Shown in pieces: positions 57,986 through 64,000 of a stretch of DNA of 64,000 bases. Made by a program: the position numbers and the translations under genes. Where the stretch lies: positions 7,008,501 through 7,072,500 of the forward strand of contig CM034104.1 of NCBI GenBank assembly GCA_019914945.1, in the 5' to 3' direction. The stretch is from Typha latifolia (lineage: Eukaryota; Streptophyta; Magnoliopsida; Poales; Typhaceae). Under the pieces are notes generated by a model that was not told where the DNA came from, ran no database searches, and saw only the letters and a list, made by a program, of their open reading frames with translations. How positions within the stretch are numbered: position 1 is the first letter of the stretch; each line of letters begins with the position of its first letter.

Positions 57986-60274
57986 CGCAAAACTCTCTAG
58001 CTAGCCCAACAGCTTTGTCAGCTGAAATGTTAGGATGAACTTTGAGCTGTTTAAAAAGATATCTACCACCTTTGCTCACACAGATGATGAAAAGTTATGA
58101 CTAGTAAATATATGACATGATTAATGGAAACAGTACGATTCATATCAGATGATGACATAGTAACATAACGAGTAATTAGTTAATTCTGGTCACATCTTAA
58201 TAGAGTAAATTTTTTTTTCTTTTTGACATGTATAGCCTTCTTAAATCTCTTATTTACGTGTGCAAGCTCTTCTATAGTTGGTACTTACGTTAGCATTCTT
58301 CGAAATGCTTGCTTTACGTGTGAACCTAAAATCTTTTTTTTTAATTGATACCTTTCAAGTTTCAAACTAACTAACCATTAAAATTTTATTAATTGAACTA
58401 TAATAGACAGAAAATTCTTTATGGATAATTATATCTAGACCTCCCAAAATTACCCAGTTTTACATAGACCTTTTTTAATTTTTAGTAGCACATGTGATCC
58501 CTCAATTATATAAAATCTCCAAAATGCCCCATTTCTTTAGTTGTTTGTTTAATTTTTTTTTTATTAAAATTTTGTTACTTTGACTTAAACTACAAAATTC
58601 TAATTCTACATAGGAAAAATATTTAGAAGATATTCACCTGACTTCCAAATATTATGAAACCAATTGGATAATATCGGCGACGTCATAATCTAAAATTTTT
58701 GTATTCAAAGTTTTTTTCTCAGATTTGGACTCTATTTGGCGGCGGAATTAATTCCTAATTTAAGTCCAAAATTATAGTTTAAGTATGAAATTACGACTGT
58801 AATTCATAATTTTTTAAGTAGATACTACAATTTATTTGCAACATTAATTAAATTCTCTTTTTGAAATATTAATTAAATTCTCTTTTTGAAATATTAATTA
58901 AAGAGTTCTTATTTATTTAAACTATCTCTAATTATTCTTTTACTGTATTAATTAAAAAATGATTAGAGTGACTTGTATAGAAAAAAAAATGATTAAGAGA
59001 TAGAAGAAAGTAGCAGCAGAAGAAGAAAAAGAAAAAGAATAATCATTTATCTCTATTCTTATATAGAAAAAATAGAAGGATTAAGAGATAGAAGAAGAAA
59101 CAATAATAGAAAAAAAGAAGAAAGAGAAGAAAATATATTAACAACTTTCACAAATATAATAATAATTTTCGTTGTTTTTTCTATACACATCGTAGAATTT
59201 ATATATTTTATTATTACAATTTATATAAAAATAAATAATAATACATAGTCATGCTTTTGGTCATTTAACTAACCTTAATTATCTCACCACTAATCAAAAT
59301 ATCTAATAAATATTGAGTAGTTTGTGAATTATCTCCTAATCATACAACTAATTGTGGGGTTGAAAAGTTGTTTATTAAAATAAAAAAAAAGGAAATTGGT
59401 ATCACCAACCACATTGTGTGACTCCTACTAACATATTTTCTTAAAACTAGAACGGCACCTAACAAGCATCTTATATTGATCAATATTCTAGTAAATAAAC
59501 TCTAGGGAATGCGTCCCAACTCCGGGGACATCTCTCTCTAGACTGTCAAACCCAAAATTGGTTATATTTTAGTACAATTATGTAGGCTCCACATATCATA
59601 TTACCTCTGAAGTCCCTCAAATATTTTATAAAGATTGAAGATCAGAAACCCAAACTATAATATTTTCTTTTCTTTTTTTTAATTCCTAGCACACAGGCTA
59701 TAGACTGGATAATAAGACGCAACCCTCTCAGAATATATACATCTTATATTCTAACTTCACGTAAACTTCATCAAATTGACCAAGTTGGGGAAACAAATGA
59801 TAAGAGAAATCCATTCATATATCAACTGAAACTTTCACTAGCTATCATATTCTATGTATTGGCCAACCTACCTCATATATATGTAAAGCCCAATGGTGCA
59901 AAGAAAGAGCAAGTTGGAGGCAACTGAGGAAGCCTTGATATCTCACAGGATGATCACAGTTATCATAATATTATTGAGGACAAGAGGAACTATTTTTTAA
60001 AGTGTGATTGGGGAATAAGTTGGAGCCATGTTTGACAGAGCAATTCTATCCGTCTTTCTTATTCAGTTGCAGCCCTTATTTTATTTATTTATTTATTTAC
60101 TTATTTACTTATTTAATTTTGAGAGAGAAGAACTGAAGAAGGCGTGATCTATTAAAACTCTGATTGCACCTTGCATTTGGGTCGGATGTTGAAAATAGAG
60201 CACATTGGATAGTGATCAGATAGTTGCAAAACCATATCCTTATTCATAATTTTTTTCAAGTTCTTTTTGCATGG
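57986..60274. other. Anonymous AT-rich spacer
   Basis: No gene was recognised. It holds a 25-bp duplication (ATTAATTAAATTCTCTTTTT..., starts 58,843 and 58,868), A- and GA-rich runs (58,980-59,130) and a (TTTA)n run (60,078-60,117). Confidence 0.6.
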
Positions 60275-60757
60275 ACCCAGGTATGCATTTGATATGATTC
60301 GAGTCTGATCGGATCAAATCATGGGGACATTGGACTCGATGGATTGAGTCTATTTATCTTTTAATAATTCATGATATAAGCCCTTACAGTAAGTCTAGTT
60401 AAATCAAGTAAGTCACTAAGGTAAGTTTAATTAAGTCAAGTTCTAGTTTGAGTCGTATAAGCCTTTAGGGCTCGTCTAACTAAGACTCATTGTACCCGAC
60501 ATTTATATATAAAGGGGTTGGACTTGTTTGTTTAATTATCCAAGCATTGAAAAATAATTGAGTTTAATTATTTTATTATCGCATTTATCATTTTATCGTA
60601 CTTGTCAGATCGTCATAATTTTTATAGGAGTATATCATAACCATAGAACCCAGCCAAGCACTCAAACTCTAGCCACCATACTCCATTACGAGCCACCCTA
60701 CTATATATATTTTTGTAATTTTTTTACATCCAGATCGATCCAAATCTAGTTCGTAAC
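60275..60757 (+). repeat. Probable 5' LTR of a gypsy-type element
   Basis: Contains a promoter-like ATTTATATATAAAGGGG (60,500-60,516) and ends just before a primer site. The left border is a guess; no second LTR of this kind is visible in the window. Confidence 0.45.
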
Positions 60758-60759
60758 TA

Positions 60760-61792
60760 TGGTATCAAAGTCGACACTCCTTAGACAATTGCTATCACGC
60801 GAGAAGAACGAGGAAGGGCGGTTATGGAGGACCAGGATCTCATCTCTATTCCTGTGGGAGTTTCTTCAACGCTCCCTCCACCACCATCAACCATCGACGA
60901 TGAGCCACCAGTGTAGGCGAAGGCATTTTTTAAAGAATTTTCTAACGAGGTAGCTAGATTCATCAAGAAGAGCGCTGAGAGGAAGGAAAAGGCTATTCAA
61001 GCCTTGGCAGCAGCCATCCTGACTCAGCACGACCACCCCGACGGCCAGCACCGCCAGCATCACTGGCCACTGCAGAAATTGGCTAGTCGCGGACATCAAT
61101 ACCAACTCATGAGGGTGGGGATAAGTCGATCCAAATAGTGACCTTAACCCCTCCTCTTGTCGTGATATTGACTCCTCTGGTCCTACAAACCCTCCCAAAT
61201 GTCGCTGCCATGTCGGAGCTGACCATACCAATGACTGCAGGGTCATCTTCCCCACCCACGGTGGAAACTAGGACCAAAAGCTCTAGCATTCTACCGGCGG
61301 CAATCCAGCCCCCATTGGCATCGAACTCCATGGCCGGTCCCTTCCACGAGACCCCCGCAATTGATCCAAGCTTGCAGCAGCCACAAGGGACAGGGTTTCC
61401 TACCGCCATCGCTCCCATGCAATGGGGCCATGGGTCTCTTCCGTAGTTGTATAGAAACGGTGGACCCACAAGCGACGTGCCATGGTTGGAATCGCAATAG
61501 ATCAAACTCAAATTTGGCCATCCACCGCCATCCGTCACCGCGAGGATCTGTTGCATGGCAACTGTCGGCAGCCAACCACCCTACCCAACCGCCATAGAGG
61601 CTACAGCGGCCCATGGCGGCACCCCTAGGACAAATTGCATGGAGGTGATGAAGTGCACAATTTCCGAGGCAGGGCCAGCTTTGGCGAACCAATTCAAGGA
61701 CCTTGTGCAAACTAGTTTGAGACATATGTGCATGACCCGGAGCATAAGATTGAACTGGACTAGCATGCAAACCGAGCACGACATGAGTCGAA
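60760..61792 (+). pseudogene. Gag-like region of a gypsy-type element, with degenerate primer site
   Basis: TGGTATCAAAG (60,760-60,770) is a worn tRNA-iMet primer site. After it come MEDQDLISIPVGVSS, FFKEFSNEVARFIKKSAERK (60,927-60,990) and Pro/Ser/Thr-rich and Gln-rich text (61,138-61,446), then SEAGPALANQFKDLVQ (61,660). The layout resembles a gypsy gag N-terminus; stops at about 60,917 and 61,136 break it. It is cut off by the LTR that begins at 61,793. The longer minus-strand frames here are shadows. Confidence 0.5.
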
Positions 61793-62625
61793 TGTTACAA
61801 ACTGGCCTAATCCAATCCACAACGGTTCTGGACTTGATAAAGCACATAACTTCCAATGGGATCTGTGAATAATCTATCCAACGAATCCTCTTGAATTTTA
61901 GATATGTTGTTGCTCTTGTAGAGAGCTTTCCAACGAATCTAAGATCATGGATTCAGATGATTAGATCTCAAGATATCGACCAAACAGCGGTCGAATATTA
62001 ATTAGATCCTAGCTTGGTAGCCCTTCAATGGCTAGATGGATGCTAGCTTTACTCCTTGGTGTGAAGGGGGAGCAGTTGATGTAAAAGAGGGTGGTTAGAA
62101 ACTGGAAGAGACCGATCAAAGACTTGGACGATGGAAGAAGGGAGGTGGGATAGGGTGCCAATGGCTAGGAAAAAATAAAGAAGGAGATAAAGGCCAAAGC
62201 CAATTCAATTATCAAGATTATTCTCCAATTAGAGTTTCTTCTACATATTTATAGAGGTTCACCCTAGGGACCCAAACAACCAAGTTAAAACCCTAGCAAA
62301 CCAACTAAACCAGTATTCCTTATCTTCTCATATTAACCCTTCAGTTTGCTGTAGATAGATTTTGAATCTAGAGATATCATTAATACCAAAGTTGTAGATC
62401 TAGAGGTTGGCAATCTTATTCAATTAGTTTGATATTATTCAGATATCTGTAAAATATTCTATGAATATTTTTTTCAAAACTACGAAGAGTTAGATTTAGC
62501 TAATTAAATAAAATCATGACCTACTAAGACTCTAACTAAATCAAATAACCAAATAAGATAATTAGACTTAATCCATTAAGCCCATTCTCTCTTTGATGTG
62601 AGCCAATCTAACCCAGTTCCTATCA
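61793..62625 (-). repeat. 3' LTR of a minus-strand gypsy-type deletion derivative
   Basis: TGTTACAAACTGG ... CCCAGTTCCTATCA on the + strand; the minus strand has TATAAATATGT (about 62,240-62,262). It matches the LTR starting at 63,511 over at least 490 bp and the solo LTR at 36,304-37,194. Confidence 0.8.
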
Positions 62626-63030
62626 ATTCACCACGCTTCCGACCACCTTGTCCTCAAGGTGTTCACGGTGGTTTCCAAACCTTCCATATTTGCTGAATCG
62701 TTCCCACCAATATCAGAGCCGAGTCCAAGAGCACAAGACTTGTGGAGGAGGCCATGGCTCGGCCAAGTGTAACACAATGTAGCCTGCTGATTTGTGCTCG
62801 ACCAATTAGTCCAAGGCTAAGATTTAACTCACCCATAATCTAATGTAGGCTCGAGTCTAGTCTAGGCCTCGTGCAAGGGCTAATCTATTTAGGCTTTGGC
62901 ACATTTCTTATGGGCTGAGGAGGTTGTCCTTTAGATCTATAAGGAACTTGATGGGCACCACGACCATAGGATCGGGCCGTCGAGGTATCAGATCCTCGAT
63001 ATCTTTCAAAGCTTCAATGCCCTCAATTAG

Positions 63031-63414
63031 CTACTCGAGTAGCGATTGGTGATGGCTAACGACCGCTTTGGGATTCCTAACTGTCGATGTGGGAAACAAT
63101 GTCTCCTTTGATGGTAATGTATACCTCGGTGATCCTTCGTCATGTTGTGGAGGTGCCCTCGGTGCAGGTTCATCGCGCTGTTGCCATGGTGCCTCTGGGA
63201 TCGATCCTCTTCGATTCCCCTCTCTAGGTAAGAGGTGTTCTTCATGTCTTCGATGTTGCTTAGTGGTACGCCTAAGACGATGATTCATGTCAGCAAGGGT
63301 GGCCTTCATCTCCAATAATATTTGCGCCATAAGCGCCAGGGTTTGCGCGAGATCAGGAGGCCCTCTATCCTTCCTCTTGAACTTTTGGGGGGAGGGAGAT
63401 CTTGACATAGCCAT
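63031..63414 (-). pseudogene. Gag-like N-terminal open frame (127 codons)
   Basis: MAMSRSPSPQKFKRKDRGPP, LAQTLALMAQILLEMKATLA, then Arg/His- and Gln-rich text. This basic coiled start is usual for plant gypsy gag. The start is the first ATG about 80 bp after the primer site. The capsid core is missing, so it is a truncated gag. Confidence 0.6.
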
Positions 63415-63496
63415 GTGGTTCGTTTCTAAGCCTTAATCGCTTACTTTCTTAGCCATCTTTGATCTTGTTGTAGCCATGACTGTCCGAGGAACGTTG

Positions 63497-63508
63497 GCTC
63501 TGATACCA
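63497..63508 (-). promoter_or_regulatory. Primer binding site (tRNA-iMet)
   Basis: The minus strand reads TGGTATCAGAGC, two bases from the LTR end at 63,511. Confidence 0.92.
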
Positions 63509-63510
63509 AT

Positions 63511-64000
63511 TGTTACGAACCGGCTTAATCTGATCCGTAATAGTTTTAGACTTGATGAAGCATGTAATTTCGAAGGAGATCTGCGAATAATTTAACTAAC
63601 GGATCCTCCTGAATTTTGGATATATTGTTGTTCTTATAGAGAGCTTTTCATAGAATCTAAGATCATGGGATTCGGACGGTTAGATCTTAAAATATTGACC
63701 AAATAGTTGCTAAAAGTCAATTAGATCCTATTTTGGTAACCCTCCAATGGCTAGATGGATGCTAGGTTTACTCCTTGGTGTGAAGGGGGAGAAGTTGATG
63801 TAGAAGAGGGTGATTAGAAGCTGGAAGAGGCCGACTAAAGACTTGGTCTTTGTTATTTTTTTGGATTAACCCTTCATTTTGCTGTAGATAGATTCTGAAT
63901 CTAGAGATGTCGTGAATACCAAAGTTGTAGATCTAGAGGTTAGCAATCTTATCCAACTAGTTTGATATTATTCGGATATCTGTAAATATTTTGTGAATAT
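63511..64000 (-). repeat. 5' LTR of the deletion derivative, cut by the window edge
   Basis: TGTTACGAACCGGC opens it; it is colinear with 61,793-62,625 but lacks about 220 bp found there (after 63,850 compared with about 62,120-62,335). Confidence 0.8.

Larger units (their letters stand above)
62626..63510 (-). mobile_element. Internal region of the deletion-derivative gypsy element
   Basis: Only 885 bp lie between the LTRs. On the minus strand: the primer site (63,497-63,508), a 127-codon gag-like frame (63,414-63,031), about 370 bp of unclear text, then HLEDKVVGSVVN-like pol C-terminus (about 62,640-62,660) next to the 3' LTR. Most of gag and nearly all of pol are gone. Confidence 0.75.

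Noticed and set aside
61107..61779. 149- and 162-codon minus-strand open frames
   Set aside because: They overlap a + strand gag-like frame that fits the primer site and LTR; no recognisable motif on the minus strand.

Overview
This window looks like repeat-dense nuclear DNA of a flowering plant, most likely a monocot with a medium or large genome (a guess from the repeat families; no species marker was seen). It is AT-rich, has spliced exons with GT/AG borders, and is mostly nested, decayed transposable elements. No tRNA, rRNA, CRISPR array or prokaryotic signal was seen.

The only host gene I can support lies on the + strand (about 5.4-26.6 kb). It is the C-terminal half of a PLP-dependent fold-type IV aminotransferase of the plant branched-chain-aminotransferase-like family. 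Seven exons can be read with clean GT/AG borders and a stop codon at 26,584-26,586. The N-terminal exons are not visible and must lie left of the window, beyond a copia element, or be lost. The fifth intron in the window is 14.5 kb long because a complete Ty3/gypsy Tekay/Del-like element (12,449-22,483, minus strand) sits in it, with 2.5-kb LTRs and a perfect 5-bp target duplication ACCAC.

Region by region: 1-2,932 is a minus-strand Ty1/copia element that runs off the left edge; it has a 206-bp LTR and a tRNA-iMet primer site, lacks a recognisable gag, and carries an odd repeat array. 2,933-10,600 holds low-complexity DNA, dispersed repeats, a target-duplication-flanked GGCACGG-type element and a 91-bp triplication. 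27,655-38,781 is an 11.1-kb Mutator-like element with about 195-bp terminal inverted repeats and a 10-bp direct repeat. It contains a broken mudrA-like transposase, a plant mobile domain (PMD) gene, an hAT transposase remnant, LTR pieces rich in the palindrome GCGTTCGAACGC, and a solo LTR that splits the PMD gene. 39.4-41.0 kb is a second gag-less copia remnant. 41,756-47,757 is a plus-strand Ty3/gypsy element with the same palindrome family in its LTRs. 47.8-54.1 kb holds LTR remnants, including a Tekay-like solo LTR that itself contains an AT-rich insertion with 111-bp tandem repeats. 54.2-58.0 kb is LINE debris with an inverted middle block, plus hAT-type non-autonomous elements. 60.3-64.0 kb holds two further LTR elements; the right one is a short deletion derivative of the family that left the solo LTR in the PMD gene.

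The most notable structure is the composite Mutator-like element, which carries a PMD gene and subterminal GAAAGCGATT-type motif arrays. All transposon reading frames seen here are interrupted, so nothing in the window looks autonomous. The aminotransferase exons are intact, which suggests the gene tolerates its large intron.
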